A DNA stretch of 64,000 nucleotides from Paraburkholderia sacchari (GTDB taxonomy: Bacteria > Pseudomonadota > Gammaproteobacteria > Burkholderiales > Burkholderiaceae): contig NZ_JTDB02000011.1 in assembly GCF_000785435.2 (NCBI RefSeq), positions 117,956 to 181,955 on the forward strand, written 5' to 3'. Positions 35,729 through 44,770 of this stretch are shown in pieces (the first letter of the stretch is position 1; each line of letters opens with the position of its first letter). A model generated the notes under the pieces. The model saw only the letters and a program-made list of their open reading frames with translations, was not told the origin of the DNA and did not search any database. The position numbers and the translations under genes are program-made.

Positions 35729-36667
35729 ATGCGCATAGTGATTGCGTTGGGCGGTAACGCGCTATTGCGGCGCGGCGAGCCGATGACGGCCGAAAACCAG
35801 CGTGACAACGTTCGGATCGCGGCCCGGCAAATCGCGCAGATTGCACCTGGGAACGAACTCGTCATCGCACACGGCAACGGTCCTCAAGTCGGCTTGCTCG
35901 CCCTGCAAGGCGCAGCCTACAAGGACGTGCCGGGCTACCCCCTTGACGTGCTCGGTGCCCAGACAGAAGGGATGATCGGCTATATGATCGAGCAGGAGCT
36001 CGGCAATCTGCTGCCGTATGAAGTTCCGTTTGCGACGATCCTGACCCAGGTCGAAGTCGACGCCGGGGACCCCGCCTTCCAGCACCCCAGCAAGCCGATC
36101 GGTCCCGTGTATTCGAAGGACGAGGCCGAGCGGCTGGCCGCCGAGAAAGGCTGGAGCATCGCCCCCGATGGCGACAAGTTCCGCCGCGTAGTGGCAAGTC
36201 CGCGTCCGAAGCACATTTTCGAAATCCGTCCGGTCAAATGGCTGCTCGAACACAAGACCATCGTCATCTGTGCGGGCGGCGGCGGCATACCGACCATGTA
36301 CGACGAGAACCACAAGTTGCGCGGCGTCGAAGCAGTGATCGACAAGGACCTGTGTTCCGCCCTGCTCGCCGAGGAACTCGAGGCGGACATGCTCATCATC
36401 GCGACCGACGTGAATGCTGCGTATATCGACTGGGGCAAGCCGGAAAGCAAGGCGATCGCCCAGGCACACCCGGACGAACTCGACAGGCTTGGATTCGCAG
36501 CGGGTTCAATGGGACCGAAAGTGATGGCAGCCAGCGAATTCGCCCGTGATACGGGCAGGGATGCCGTCATTGGCGCGCTCCCGGACATCGTTGCCATTAC
36601 CCAACGGCGGGCCGGAACACGGGTGACCACATCTGAGCCCGGGATCCGCTACTACCAGGATTCCTGA
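35729..36667 (+). CDS. arcC: Carbamate kinase
   Basis: Transfers phosphate from carbamoyl phosphate to ADP, the ATP-yielding step; 312 residues. RIVIALGGNALLRRGEPMTA, VIAHGNGPQVGLLALQ and VICAGGGGIPTMYDEN are the amino-acid-kinase family blocks. The frame is open further upstream across the arcB end, but ATG 35729 with aggggaag upstream is the true start. About 100 bases separate it from arcB. It nearly meets the convergent decarboxylase relic (11 bases). Confidence 0.96.
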   Translation: MRIVIALGGNALLRRGEPMTAENQRDNVRIAARQIAQIAPGNELVIAHGNGPQVGLLALQGAAYKDVPGYPLDVLGAQTEGMIGYMIEQELGNLLPYEVPFATILTQVEVDAGDPAFQHPSKPIGPVYSKDEAERLAAEKGWSIAPDGDKFRRVVASPRPKHIFEIRPVKWLLEHKTIVICAGGGGIPTMYDENHKLRGVEAVIDKDLCSALLAEELEADMLIIATDVNAAYIDWGKPESKAIAQAHPDELDRLGFAAGSMGPKVMAASEFARDTGRDAVIGALPDIVAITQRRAGTRVTTSEPGIRYYQDS

Positions 36668-36678
36668 CATCGTATTGA

Positions 36679-37953
36679 TCAAACGCTCCCGCGATTCTTG
36701 ATGCAGGCGATCCGGTAAACTCCATCCTCGACTTCGACGCCGTGCGTGTCGTGCGTAAAGCCAGGAAAACGCCGATCGAATTGCTCGAGCGCCTTCAAAT
36801 AGCCAAGCAGCGGACCGTCGGCAGGGCCGGCGTTTTCGCCGGGCATCAGAAGCGGAATGCCCGGCGGATAAGGCACCACTGCGTTGGCCACAGTGCGCCC
36901 TGCCATTTGCGACAGTTCGAGCGTTTCCACCTGGTTGTGAACGAGCAACTCGAACGCCTCCTGAGGACTATGGTCGGGCTCGGGCAGTGTGGAAAACCCG
37001 CGTGACATCATCTCAGTCGTCTTCAGGTCGTTCATTGCGCGGAACATCAGGTCACACAGGTTGCGCAGCCCGAGGTGGCCGTATCGTTCCGGATAGTTCG
37101 CCACCAGTTTTGGCAACGCCTGTTCGAGCGGGAGATTGGCGTCGTAATCCTTCTTGAAGTCGAGCAGCGTGTTGGCGAGCGTCCCCCATTTTCCCTTCGT
37201 AATGCCGATGGAAAACAGCAGCAGGATCGTGAAGTCGGTGGTTTTCTCGACGACGATACCGTGCCGGGCGAGATACGCGGTCACGACACACGCCGGAATG
37301 CCGACCGGCATCAGCCCGCCTTGCGGCGCGATGCCAGGTGTAAGGATCGATACCTTGATCGGATCCAGCATGCAGTAATTTTCTTCGATAACGCCGAACC
37401 CGTGCCATGCGTCGTTCGCATGCAAGACCCAGCAGGACGGATCGGTTGCCAGCAGTTCCTCGTCGGCTTCGTGAAACGGCGTTCGACGCCCCGTCTGGCG
37501 ATTGACAACGACATCAGGCTGCCACCCGTTGAAGAACCAGTCGCTTTGCTCATCGAACTGTGCGTGCAGCCTGCCGAGCATCTGGCGAAACGCGATGGCT
37601 TCGCGGATCGAGTCGCCCGTCAGCGCCTCGCCGCCAGGGCCGTCCATCATCGCGGCGCTGACGTCGTTGGACGCAATGATCGCGTACTGCGGCGACGTCG
37701 ACGCGTGCATCATGTATGACTCGTTGAAGCGCGCATGGTCTATCGGGTTGCGCCCGTCGCGGATGTGAATGAACGATGCCTGTGACAACGCGGCAAGCAG
37801 CTTGTGTGTCGAGTGCGTCGCGAACACCGTCGGCTTCGACGCGTCGTGGTCGGCGGGGTCGCCGTGCATCGCAAAGCGGTCCTTGTAGAGCGGATTGAAG
37901 CGCGCATAGCCGTACCATGCTTCGTCAAAATGAAGCCGGTCGACGCCATGCAC
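36679..37953 (-). pseudogene. Arginine/lysine decarboxylase, 5'-truncated
   Basis: The C-terminal two thirds (about 422 residues) of an AdiA-like PLP decarboxylase. It begins at VDRLHFDEAWYGYARFNPLY, in the middle of the PLP domain. It keeps the PLP lysine in FATHSTHKLLAALSQASFIH and the full C-terminal domain. Normal family members are about 750 residues, so around 330 are missing. Just upstream in frame is TGA, and only a weak GTG could start it. The gene is therefore almost certainly inactive. The break lies about 60 bases from an AlpA fragment. Confidence 0.85.
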
Positions 37954-38009
37954 AGAAATTCAGTATATGCATCCATGTGTACCGCCGATATTGGACTTTG
38001 GGCAACGCT

Positions 38010-38096
38010 GATCAAGTCTCGGACAAGCTTCTGTACCGTCGTCTCCGATAGCGAGAGTGCCTCTGCCACTTCATTCAGAGAGAAATAGATCTTCAT
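38010..38096 (-). pseudogene. AlpA-type phage/island regulator, 3'-truncated
   Basis: The first 27 codons match small AlpA-family helix-turn-helix regulators of integrated elements (KIYFSLNEVAEALSLSETTV then QKLVRD). The similarity stops there and the frame runs on into decarboxylase DNA. A good Shine-Dalgarno (gaaaggtga) and a possible TTGACG -35 precede it. Such regulators usually ride on prophages or genomic islands, so this may mark a lost element. Confidence 0.6.
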
Positions 38097-38179
38097 CACG
38101 ATTTCACCTTTCGTCTGTTGCCGCCAATTTTTTATTCGCGCAGGGTTTCGTCAACGCGAGCGACCGACAATCGATAAGG

Positions 38180-38554
38180 AATGGAAAGCACTATCTACTC
38201 GCCGCCAACCACGCAAATCCGAAGGCTGTCGTCTACCCCGTGCGGAAGGATCACGGCCAACAGGCGAGCATTTTCGGAACCGACTCCGCTCAGATCGGCG
38301 CGCTGGTGGATCCGCTGGTCAATCAGGTCTGCTGTGTGAACATCAACTGCCAGTGTCAGCGCGGGCCTGATGTGTTCCCCTTTGCAGGGCGCAAGGATTC
38401 GGCGGAAGGCACGCTTTCGGTCAGCGACGCGCTGCTCGCGTTCTCGATCCGCTCGATGATCGCGGCCAAACTAACCGATCCGAACAAGGCACTGCTTAAC
38501 ACCATTGTTCGTGAGCATCAGTCGAAGTTCACCAACATTGACTTCATCTTTTAA
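38180..38554 (+). pseudogene. GapN-type aldehyde dehydrogenase, C-terminal fragment
   Basis: The last 110 or so residues of a NADP-dependent glyceraldehyde-3-phosphate dehydrogenase-like aldehyde dehydrogenase: HGQQASIFGTDSAQIGALVD, CQCQRGPDVFPFAGRKDSAE, then GTLSVSDALLAFSIRSM and NTIVREHQSKFTNIDFIF. The catalytic domain core and the NAD-binding domain are absent. The usual length is about 500 residues. It is the third broken gene at this junction. Confidence 0.8.
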
Positions 38555-38589
38555 GCGGAGCGAGCGCAGTACGCGCCCTGTTCGATGCC

Positions 38590-38626
38590 GCCCAGGATCA
38601 ATGTCATCCATGCATTGATCCTGGGC
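38590..38626. repeat. Perfect 14-bp inverted repeat
   Basis: gcccaggatcaatg (38590-38603) pairs perfectly with cattgatcctgggc (38613-38626) around a 9-base loop. It lies between the GapN fragment and the convergent ABC transporter operon. No T-run follows on either side, so it is at best a weak bidirectional terminator; it may instead be a relic or operator. Confidence 0.7.
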
Positions 38627-38644
38627 CCGCGTAATCGACGCCGA

Positions 38645-39586
38645 TCAATCGTAAAGCACGGCAGCGATCTTCGGATCTTTCATATTGGTCTTGTCATACC
38701 AGTAAAAGCCCGTGTCGACTTTCTTGGGCAACTTCTCGCCTTTAAGCGCCTTCACTGCGGAGTCGACCACACATTTGCCGATACCGACCGGGTTCTGCGT
38801 TATCGCGCCCGCCATCAGGCCGGAGGTGATGTCCTCCTTTTGCTCCTTGCCGGAGTCGTAGCCGATCAGCACCAGTTTTTTTCCCGATTCCTTGACGCCA
38901 ATCGCCGCGCCTTCCGCCGAACCTTCATTGGCGCCAAAAATGCCCTTGATATTCGGGTTGGCCTGGATCATGGCCTTGGCGATTTCCGCCGACTTCAAAT
39001 GGTCGCCGCCGCCGTACTGCACGGAAACAATCTTGATGCCCGGATGCTTAGTCTTCATTTCGTTGAGAAAGCCGTCGCGGCGATCGATACCCGTGCGGCT
39101 TGTCTGGTCGTGCACGATCACGCCGACCTCGCCCGAATTGCCAATCATCTCCGCCATCTTGTCGGCCGCGAGCGCGGCGGCGGCAAGGTTGTCCGTTGCG
39201 CAGGTCGTCAACGGAATGTCGCTGTCGACGCCCGAGTCGAATGCAATCACAGGTATCTTGCTAGCCTGTGCGCGTTTGAGCAGCGGAATGGCCGCCTTGC
39301 TGTCGAGCGCGGCAATGCCGAGCACCTGCGGCTTCTTGGCGAGCGCGGCCGAGAGCATGTCGATCTGCTTGTCGACCATGGCCTCCGTTTCCGGGCCTTC
39401 GAAGGTGATCCTGACATTGTTCTCCTTCGCCGACTGTTCCGCGCCGGATTTCACGGCTTGCCAGAACTGATGCTGAAAGCCCTTCGAGATGAGTGGAATA
39501 TAGGGTTCCTCAGCATACGTCAATCCGGTCACCCCCACGAGCGCGCCGACTCCGATTACGGCACTGATGAGTTTTCTTTTCAACAT
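38645..39586 (-). CDS. Sugar ABC transporter periplasmic binding protein
   Basis: A 313-residue type-1 periplasmic binding protein of the ribose/galactose class. A signal peptide (about residues 1-25, KLISAVIGVGALVGVTGLTYA) precedes YIPLISKGFQHQFWQAVKSG. IPVIAFDSGVDSDIPLTT and IKGIFGANEGSAEGAAIGV are ligand-fold blocks. ATG 39586 has taggaggag 8 bases upstream; longer frames are shadows. It is the last gene of the minus-strand operon after the ATPase and permease. The operon sits beside L-fuconate dehydratase, so L-fucose or a related deoxy sugar is the likely cargo. Confidence 0.92.
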   Translation of the reverse strand: MLKRKLISAVIGVGALVGVTGLTYAEEPYIPLISKGFQHQFWQAVKSGAEQSAKENNVRITFEGPETEAMVDKQIDMLSAALAKKPQVLGIAALDSKAAIPLLKRAQASKIPVIAFDSGVDSDIPLTTCATDNLAAAALAADKMAEMIGNSGEVGVIVHDQTSRTGIDRRDGFLNEMKTKHPGIKIVSVQYGGGDHLKSAEIAKAMIQANPNIKGIFGANEGSAEGAAIGVKESGKKLVLIGYDSGKEQKEDITSGLMAGAITQNPVGIGKCVVDSAVKALKGEKLPKKVDTGFYWYDKTNMKDPKIAAVLYD

Positions 39587-39678
39587 GACGTTTCTCCTCC
39601 TAAGGTGGTCCATTGACCTCCAGCCATTCAGTGAGCCTTGGGGCACTTCCCTTTCTTTACTGCTTCGACGCTCCTCTT

Positions 39679-40704
39679 TCAGCCCCTCTTGCGCCGCAAG
39701 ATATCCGCGTAGACCGCGAGAATGATAATGAGGCCCGTGACCACGATCTGCCATTCCTGCGCAACCGACATGATGCGCAAGCCGTTGGTCAGCACGCTCA
39801 TGAGGAAAGCGCCAATGATGGTCCCGAGTATCGTGCCCGAGCCACCGCTCAATGACGTGCCGCCTATCACGACGGCCGCGATGGCTTCCAGTTCGTACCC
39901 CTGACCAAGCGCAGGTTGCGCCGAATTCAGACGCGACGCGATAAGCAGTCCTGCAATCCCGCAAATCGATCCGCCGAGACCATAAATCGCGACCTTCCAG
40001 CGGTCGACATTCACGCCGGAAAGGCGCACGGCCTCCTCATTGCTGCCGAGCGCAAACGTATAGCGGCCGAGCGCCGTGCGATTGAGCGTGATCGAGCTGA
40101 CAATAGCGAGCAGGAACAGGATCAGCACCGCGTTCGGCACAGGCACGCTCGGCAGCAGGTAGCCGATCAGCGAATCCTGCGAAATCCTGTAGAAGTTTTC
40201 GGTGTCGGTGAAATAGATGGGCTTGTCCGCCGAAACGACGAGAGAAAGCCCCTTGAGCAGCAACATCATGCCCAGTGTGGCGATGAAGGGCGGGATTTTC
40301 ATTTTCGCCACCAGCGTTCCCGAAATGGATCCGCACAACGCGCCCGTTCCAATCGCGGCGAGCACGCCCATCCACATCGGCAAATGCCAATAGCTGAGAA
40401 ACACGCCGCAAATCACCGCCGTGAAGGTCATCAAGGTGCCGACTGACAAATCGATGCCCCCCGTGATGATGACGAATGTGCTGGCGATGGCCAGCACACC
40501 GTTGACGGCTGTGGCCTGCAGGATGCCGAGAATATTGTCGATCTGCATGAACGCAGGCGACGCGAAGCTGAAAAAAATCAGCATCAGGATCAGGCTCGCA
40601 AAGGCGAGCAGCTTTTGCAGCGCGGTCGGCGAGAAAATGCGCGCCCGGAAGCCGGACAATCGCTTCTGGTTGGACAGCGCCGCAGTATCCGATTGCATTG
40701 TCAT
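39679..40704 (-). CDS. Sugar ABC transporter permease (RbsC-like)
   Basis: A 341-residue inner-membrane permease of the ribose-type family with eight to ten helices. The family block VFVIITGGIDLSVGTLM near residue 80 is present (here TFVIITGGIDLSVG). LGSNEEAVRLSGVNVDRWK near residue 222 is the ATPase-contact loop, and AAVVIGGTSLSGGSGTILGT follows. Start 40704 (MTMQSD) is preferred to the longer frame, which overlaps the ATPase gene. It is 19 bases after the ATPase stop. Confidence 0.92.
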   Translation of the reverse strand: MTMQSDTAALSNQKRLSGFRARIFSPTALQKLLAFASLILMLIFFSFASPAFMQIDNILGILQATAVNGVLAIASTFVIITGGIDLSVGTLMTFTAVICGVFLSYWHLPMWMGVLAAIGTGALCGSISGTLVAKMKIPPFIATLGMMLLLKGLSLVVSADKPIYFTDTENFYRISQDSLIGYLLPSVPVPNAVLILFLLAIVSSITLNRTALGRYTFALGSNEEAVRLSGVNVDRWKVAIYGLGGSICGIAGLLIASRLNSAQPALGQGYELEAIAAVVIGGTSLSGGSGTILGTIIGAFLMSVLTNGLRIMSVAQEWQIVVTGLIIILAVYADILRRKRG

Positions 40705-40723
40705 GGATTCAACCTGTCGAGTT

Positions 40724-42235
40724 TCATGCCGCCTGCAAGGCTTCGCGCTGCGTCGCGAGATGCATGATGCGCTCCTGCGTCGCCTCACTGGCGCTGAGTT
40801 CGCCTGTGATACGGCCTTCGCACATCACTACGATCCGGTCACTCATGCGCAGGATTTCCGGAAGTTCCGACGAGATCATCACGATCGCCTTGCCTTGTTC
40901 GGCAAGGGCGCGCAGGAGCTTGTAGATCTCGCTCTTGGCGCCGACATCGATGCCACGCGTCGGCTCATCGAAGAAGAGCACGTCGCAGTCGCGCTCCAGC
41001 CACTTCGCAATGACGATCTTCTGCTGGTTGCCACCCGAGAGCAGCCGCACCGGCTGCGTCGCGGAAGGCGTGCGGATGGCGAGCAGATTGATGAAATGTG
41101 ACGCCGTCTTGCGTATCTGCAGGCGACGCAAAAACAGGTTCAGCGACAGGAATTTGCCGAGGTTGGACATCACGATGTTCGATTCGACGTCCATGCCTGT
41201 CGCGAGGCCGAAGCGCTTGCGGTCTTCGGAGAGATAGCCAATCCTGTGCGCGACGGCGTCGCTCGGCTTTCTGATCGGCGCCTTCACGCCTTTCACAAAG
41301 ACTTCGCCGGATTCGACTGGGTCCGCGCCGAACACGGCGCGCGCGACCTCGGTGCGACCCGCGCCCATGAGTCCGGCAAAGCCAAGTATCTCGCCTTTGC
41401 GCAACGTGAAGCTCACGTCCCTGACGAGCGGGCCGGCATTCAGATGCTTCACTTCGAGCGCGATTTCGCCCTGGTGCGCCGGACCAGGATAAGGCGAGAC
41501 GTCGGCGAGCGTTCGGCCCACCATCATGCCGATGATGGCCTGCACGCTCGTATCGGCGGTGACGACGGTGGCCACGTATTCGCCGTCGCGCAACACGGTC
41601 ACCCGATCGGAAATCTGCTTGAGCTCGTCCATCTTGTGCGAGATGTAGATGATCCCGACACCGCGCGCCTTCAACTGACGAATAATCCGGAAGAGTTCGG
41701 CGATCTCGGCGTCGTTGAGCGCGGAAGTCGGCTCGTCCATGATGAGCACGCGCGAATCGAACGAGAGGGCCTTCGCGATCTCAACCATCTGCTGGCTGGC
41801 GACCGTGAGCGTGCCGACCACGGTGCGCGGGTCGAGATGCACGTGCATGCGCTCGAGGATCGCGCGCGCCTGCGCATTGAGTTTGTCTTCGTCGAGAAAC
41901 AGGCCAAAGCGGCCGCGCGGCTCGCGGCCGATGAACATATTCTGCGCGACGGTCAAATGATTCATCAGTTGAAGTTCCTGATGAATGATGCCCACGCCCG
42001 CGGCCTGGGCCTCACGCGGGCTCGCGAACGCGACGGGCCGACCGTCGTAGAAAATATCGCCCGAATCGCGGGTGTACACGCCGGCGAGAATCTTCATCAG
42101 CGTCGACTTGCCCGCGCCGTTTTCCCCCATCAGCGCGTGCACCTCGCCCGCCGTGAGTTCAAACTGGACCTCGTGAAGCGCCCTCACGCCGGGAAAGCTC
42201 TTGCTAAGCCGGTTGACGGAAATGAGTGGAGTCAT
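40724..42235 (-). CDS. Sugar ABC transporter ATP-binding protein, two domains
   Basis: A 503-residue double ATPase of the RbsA/MglA class. Domain one has Walker A GENGAGKSTLMKILAG near residue 35 and Walker B VLIMDEPTSALND. Domain two has the degenerate P-loop GFAGLMGAGRTEVARAV, the signature LLSGGNQQKIVIAKWL and Walker B VLFFDEPTRGIDVGAK. It is the first gene of the transporter operon, 61 bases after the GntR stop. ATG 42235 begins MTPLISVNRLSKSFPGV; upstream frame is shadow. Confidence 0.93.
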   Translation of the reverse strand: MTPLISVNRLSKSFPGVRALHEVQFELTAGEVHALMGENGAGKSTLMKILAGVYTRDSGDIFYDGRPVAFASPREAQAAGVGIIHQELQLMNHLTVAQNMFIGREPRGRFGLFLDEDKLNAQARAILERMHVHLDPRTVVGTLTVASQQMVEIAKALSFDSRVLIMDEPTSALNDAEIAELFRIIRQLKARGVGIIYISHKMDELKQISDRVTVLRDGEYVATVVTADTSVQAIIGMMVGRTLADVSPYPGPAHQGEIALEVKHLNAGPLVRDVSFTLRKGEILGFAGLMGAGRTEVARAVFGADPVESGEVFVKGVKAPIRKPSDAVAHRIGYLSEDRKRFGLATGMDVESNIVMSNLGKFLSLNLFLRRLQIRKTASHFINLLAIRTPSATQPVRLLSGGNQQKIVIAKWLERDCDVLFFDEPTRGIDVGAKSEIYKLLRALAEQGKAIVMISSELPEILRMSDRIVVMCEGRITGELSASEATQERIMHLATQREALQAA

Positions 42236-42296
42236 GGCGCAAAGGTGCACGAAAGGGATTGAAGTGCGGGCATCGCTTAGCGTAAGCCAGGTAAGC

Positions 42297-43058
42297 CTAA
42301 GGTGCGAAAAGATCCGGCCGTTCTTTTGCGGACCGGTGCAACTCCTCGACCACTTGATCGAGATGGTCATGCATCGCCTTTGCCGCCGCGTCGGCGTTGC
42401 TGGCGCGAATGGCTTCGAAAATGCGTTCGTGCTCGGCGAGCGTGTGCACGAGACGCTCAGGACTGGCCAGCAATTGTCTTGCGCGATCCAATGCATTACG
42501 CGATACCGCGACGATTTCTTTGACTCGCGGCAGGTTCACCGCATCGAGCATGATTTCATGAAAGGCCAGGTCGAGCCTGTGAAACGCAAGACGCTGACCG
42601 TTCCCGGTGACCTTGCGCTGCTGTTCGAGATTCTCGGCCAGTGCATCGATCGTGGCCGGGTCCTGCATGAGCGCGACACCGCGTACCGTTTCGACTTCGA
42701 GCGCGCTGCGGATGAACAGGTGCTGGCGGATGTCGTCGAGCGCAATCGGTTTGACGCGCGTGCCGCGCTGCGGCAACACTTCGACGAGACCCGCATGGGC
42801 GAGCCTCGCCAGCGCGGCGGAAACCGGAAAGCGCGATACGCCCATCCGTTCGCAGACCGCAATCTTGTCGATCATCATTCCGGGTTCCAGCACAAGCGTC
42901 AGGATCGCTTCTCTCAGCGCCTGTTCAACCGCGTCAGTCAAGCTGACGCGGTCGCCGCCCCTAATCTTTTGCAGTGCGACATAAGGATTGCCGGCGGCAC
43001 TCGCTACATCGGGTGAAAAGCTCACGGTACGCTTGATTTCGAGGAGACATGCTAGCAT
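42297..43058 (-). CDS. GntR-family (FCD) transcriptional regulator
   Basis: A regulator of about 253 residues. The winged helix lies at about residues 36-100 (LTDAVEQALREAILTLVLEP, then ICERMGVSRFPVSAALARLA with one change), followed by the all-helical FCD effector domain with its metal-binding histidines (FHRLDLAFHEIMLDAV, HERIFEAI, AMHDHLDQVV). ATG 43058 lies inside a palindrome; GTG 43025 (VSFSPDVAS) is an alternative start. It is upstream of the sugar transporter genes on the same strand and divergent from L-fuconate dehydratase. It probably represses both in the absence of substrate. Confidence 0.88.
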   Translation of the reverse strand: MLACLLEIKRTVSFSPDVASAAGNPYVALQKIRGGDRVSLTDAVEQALREAILTLVLEPGMMIDKIAVCERMGVSRFPVSAALARLAHAGLVEVLPQRGTRVKPIALDDIRQHLFIRSALEVETVRGVALMQDPATIDALAENLEQQRKVTGNGQRLAFHRLDLAFHEIMLDAVNLPRVKEIVAVSRNALDRARQLLASPERLVHTLAEHERIFEAIRASNADAAAKAMHDHLDQVVEELHRSAKERPDLFAP

Positions 43059-43059
43059 G
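43048..43059. promoter_or_regulatory. Palindrome, likely GntR operator
   Basis: catgctagcatg is a perfect 12-bp palindrome, extended on one side by a direct echo (atgctagc atgctagg). It sits at the 5' end of the GntR gene, facing the fuconate dehydratase promoter. Short palindromes in this position are usual for autoregulated FCD repressors. Confidence 0.55.
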
Positions 43060-43096
43060 CTAGGAACCGGATTTAGCGTTGTCAACGCGTGCAAAC

Positions 43097-43160
43097 GCCT
43101 GGTTTTGGGCCTGGTTTTGGGCCTGGTTTTCGGGCCCTGACTCTCAGGCCTGGTTTTCGG
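43097..43160. repeat. 12-bp tandem repeat in the divergent control region
   Basis: The unit gcctggttttgg occurs at 43097-43108 and 43109-43120, then partly at 43121-43130. A further copy (gcctggttttcgg) lies at 43148-43160, next to a cgggccctgactctcaggcc hairpin. The tract lies 24 bases before the fuconate dehydratase start. Confidence 0.85.
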
Positions 43161-43183
43161 CCGTCCCTCTGTGGGGAGTTCAG

Positions 43184-44482
43184 ATGACCACGATCTCAAG
43201 GCTGTCCGTCCGGGATATCCGCTTTCCTACTTCGCGCTCGCTCGACGGTTCCGACGCAATGAATGCGGCGCCTGACTACTCCGCCACTTACGTCACGCTC
43301 GAAACGGATTCGCCGCACCAGCTCACGGGACACGGTCTCACGTTCACGATCGGGCGCGGCAATGAGATCTGCGTGACGGCTGTCAATGCGCTTACGCCGC
43401 TCATCGTTGGCAAACGTCTCGAAGACATTGCCGCGAATATGGGCGCATTCTGGCGCGCATGCACTTCGGATAGCCAATTGCGTTGGATCGGCCCGGACAA
43501 GGGCGCGATTCATCTCGCTACGGCAGCTATCGTGAATGCCGTTTGGGACTTGTGGGCGAAGTCGGTTGGCAAGCCAGTGTGGAAGCTTCTCGTCGATATG
43601 AGCCCCGAGGAACTCGTGCGCTGCCTCGATTTTCGCTACGTGACAGATGCGATCACCCCTTATGAAGCGCTAGCCATGCTGCACCGCCACGAGAAAACCA
43701 AGGTCGTGCGCGAAGCGGAAATGCTCGCCCAAGGCTACCCTGCCTATACGACCTCGGCTGGCTGGCTCGGCTACGACGACGACAAGATCCGGCGCCTCGC
43801 GCGCGAAGGCGTCGCGCGGGGCTGGACGCATTTCAAGCAGAAAGTAGGCGGCAATCTCGACGAAGACGCGCGGCGGGCGCGCATCCTGCGAGAGGAAATC
43901 GGTGAAAACCTGAAGCTGATGATGGACGCAAACCAGGTGTGGGACGTCGACGAAGCGGTGACGAACATGCGGCGTCTGGCGGAATTCGACCCGTGGTGGA
44001 TCGAAGAACCGACGAGCCCAGACGATGTCCTCGGCCACGCGACGATCCGTCAGCGTCTGGGATCGATTGGAGTGGCGACGGGCGAGCACTGTCATAACCG
44101 CGTGATGTTCAAGCAGTTGTTGCAGGCACAAGCGATCGACTTTTGTCAGGTGGATGCTTGTCGGTTAGGCGGACTAAATGAAGTGATCGTTGTGCTGTTG
44201 ATGGCCGCGAAGTTTGGCGTGCCCGTCTGTCCGCATGCGGGCGGCGTGGGGTTATGCGAGTATGTTCAACACATTTCGCTATTCGACTATATCTGCGTGT
44301 CGGCGTCGCTGGAGAACCGCGTGCTCGAGTATGTCGATCATCTGCACGAGCATTTCGTCGAACCCGTCGTGATCCGCAATGGCCGGTACATGCCGCCTCA
44401 GAAGCCCGGTTACAGCATCGAAATGAAACCGGACTCGCTCGACCGGTACGCTTTCCCCGAGGGCGAGGCGTGGCGGCCTTAG
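43184..44482 (+). CDS. L-fuconate dehydratase (enolase superfamily)
   Basis: A 432-residue enolase-superfamily dehydratase that should turn L-fuconate into 2-keto-3-deoxy-L-fuconate. The N-terminal capping domain carries DIRFPTSRSLDGSDAMN and FTIGRGNEICVTAV. The barrel has the KxK acid/base motif in THFKQKVGGNLDED near residue 220, metal ligands in LMMDANQVWDVD, WWIEEPTSPDDVLGHA and GEHCHNRVMFKQ, and the catalytic histidine in VCPHAGGVGLCEYVQH. The sequence follows Xanthomonas FucD closely. ATG 43184 has gtggggag upstream. The upstream frame is made by the tandem repeat. Confidence 0.92.
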   Translation: MTTISRLSVRDIRFPTSRSLDGSDAMNAAPDYSATYVTLETDSPHQLTGHGLTFTIGRGNEICVTAVNALTPLIVGKRLEDIAANMGAFWRACTSDSQLRWIGPDKGAIHLATAAIVNAVWDLWAKSVGKPVWKLLVDMSPEELVRCLDFRYVTDAITPYEALAMLHRHEKTKVVREAEMLAQGYPAYTTSAGWLGYDDDKIRRLAREGVARGWTHFKQKVGGNLDEDARRARILREEIGENLKLMMDANQVWDVDEAVTNMRRLAEFDPWWIEEPTSPDDVLGHATIRQRLGSIGVATGEHCHNRVMFKQLLQAQAIDFCQVDACRLGGLNEVIVVLLMAAKFGVPVCPHAGGVGLCEYVQHISLFDYICVSASLENRVLEYVDHLHEHFVEPVVIRNGRYMPPQKPGYSIEMKPDSLDRYAFPEGEAWRP

Positions 44483-44557
44483 TTCCACTCCATCTGTGAA
44501 CCAAAGTTAAAGATGCCTTGACATTCCCCGCCTGTTGGAGGACGTGTTTAGCGCTAT

Positions 44558-44770
44558 TACGGCCGCTGCGAACACGTCGACCGGATTGAGGCGCTGGCCA
44601 TCGAGGACGACTTTCAGCGAAGCCGAGGCGTTCGACTACGTGGTGATAGTCGGCGGGCTCCTCAGTCACCGCATGGCCAAGAAGCAACAGATGCGCTGGA
44701 CTGACGAAGGGGCACACTGCATGGTGCAAGTCAGAGTTGCAATTCTGAATGAGGAGCTTTCGCCCCGCCG
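44558..44770 (+). pseudogene. Transposase remnant
   Basis: Two frames together read like the C-terminus of an insertion-sequence transposase: YGRCEHVDRIEALAIEDDF in one, then EAFDYVVIVGGLLSHRMAKK and QQMRWTDEGAHCMVQVRVAI in another. The KKQQMRW...GAH...QVR...LN pattern is common at the ends of such transposases, but I cannot fix the family. No inverted terminal repeats were found. The surrounding 44483-45026 holds nothing else supported. Confidence 0.6.

Noticed and set aside
38585..39616. 343-codon plus-strand open frame
   Set aside because: Antisense shadow of the sugar-binding protein gene, which has a signal peptide and strong ribosome site.
41246..42262. 338-codon plus-strand open frame
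   Set aside because: Antisense to the ABC ATPase; His/Arg-rich shadow composition.
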